Shown: positions 23,718 through 23,775 of the stretch, piece by piece
How positions within the stretch are numbered: position 1 is the stretch's first letter
How the letters are laid out: every line of letters starts with the position of its first letter
Assembly: GCA_002415895.1 (NCBI GenBank)
Contig: DIAV01000261.1
Coordinates: 1-23,775, forward strand
Length of the DNA stretch: 23,775 nucleotides
Direction: 5' to 3'
DNA from: Anaerolineales bacterium UBA5069
GTDB taxonomy: Bacteria; Chloroflexota; Anaerolineae; Caldilineales; Caldilineaceae
Notes under the pieces: generated by a model
What the model was told of the DNA's origin: nothing
Database searches by the model: none
Seen by the model: only the letters and a program-made list of their open reading frames with translations
Position numbers and translations under genes: made by a program

Positions 23718-23746
23718 ATTATAGGAGAGGCGCGCGCGTTTGTCAA
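23718..23746 (-). promoter_or_regulatory. Perfect consensus promoter of the liv operon
   Basis: TTGACA (23746-23741), a 17-base spacer and TATAAT (23723-23718) match the sigma70 consensus at all twelve positions. Transcription would start near 23711, about 217 bases before the livK ATG. I see no gene between the promoter and the right end of the window. Confidence 0.9.
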
Positions 23747-23775
23747 CACGCGAAATTGATAGGGGACAATTGGCG

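Noticed and set aside
23558..23749. 63-codon ORF in the liv leader
   Set aside because: Its start lies upstream of the predicted transcription start and inside the promoter. An inner short ORF from the ATG in the first hairpin loop has no Shine-Dalgarno and is not rich in branched-chain codons, so an attenuator peptide is not supported.

Overview
The window is GC-rich bacterial chromosome with tightly packed, conventional genes. I see no phage, transposase, integrase or CRISPR. The gene set and several small lineage-type membrane proteins fit a member of the Chloroflexota best. That assignment is inference from gene content and protein style, because no rRNA is present.

Layout. (1) 1-4098, minus strand: an apparent operon read right to left, made of a pyridoxamine-5'-phosphate-oxidase-like protein, glpB, glpC and an alkyl-DHAP synthase (AGPS)-type flavoprotein that runs off the left edge. 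A good promoter with a palindrome over its -35 box lies upstream (4127-4170). (2) 4099-4476: divergent intergenic region with two hairpin-forming inverted repeats, leading into pyrG. (3) 6456-8788, plus strand: yebC, a small DUF5661-like gene, and ruvC-ruvA overlapping by ATGA. (4) 8997-9784: efp, then tRNA-Thr(CGU) with a near-consensus promoter and a strong terminator. (5) 9837-11473, minus strand: a YqhA/UPF0114-type membrane protein and a threonine dehydratase, divergent from (6) an acyl-CoA mutase large subunit (11631-13319) whose two substrate-selecting residues look like isobutyryl-CoA mutase rather than methylmalonyl-CoA mutase. (7) 13403-14783: three small or unknown membrane proteins. 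(8) 14844-17637, minus strand: murJ and trxB. (9) 17817-23494, minus strand: a complete branched-chain amino acid ABC transporter, livK-livH-livM-livG-livF in transcription order, behind a perfect TTGACA-17-TATAAT promoter and a roughly 217-nt leader that can fold into a closed multi-hairpin structure.

How the genes fit together. The left operon concerns glycerol-3-phosphate/DHAP redox chemistry, and its AGPS member suggests a link to ether lipids or a substitute for the missing glpA. The centre is housekeeping: CTP synthesis, Holliday junction processing, translation and cell wall. The right side imports branched-chain or related amino acids. The threonine dehydratase and the mutase would process their carbon skeletons (2-oxobutyrate, isobutyryl-CoA). 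That metabolic link is inference.

Intergenic regions carry many inverted repeats: terminators, a family of CGCAAAG-word repeats, and two palindromic elements, one of which supplies the last codons and stop of glpB.
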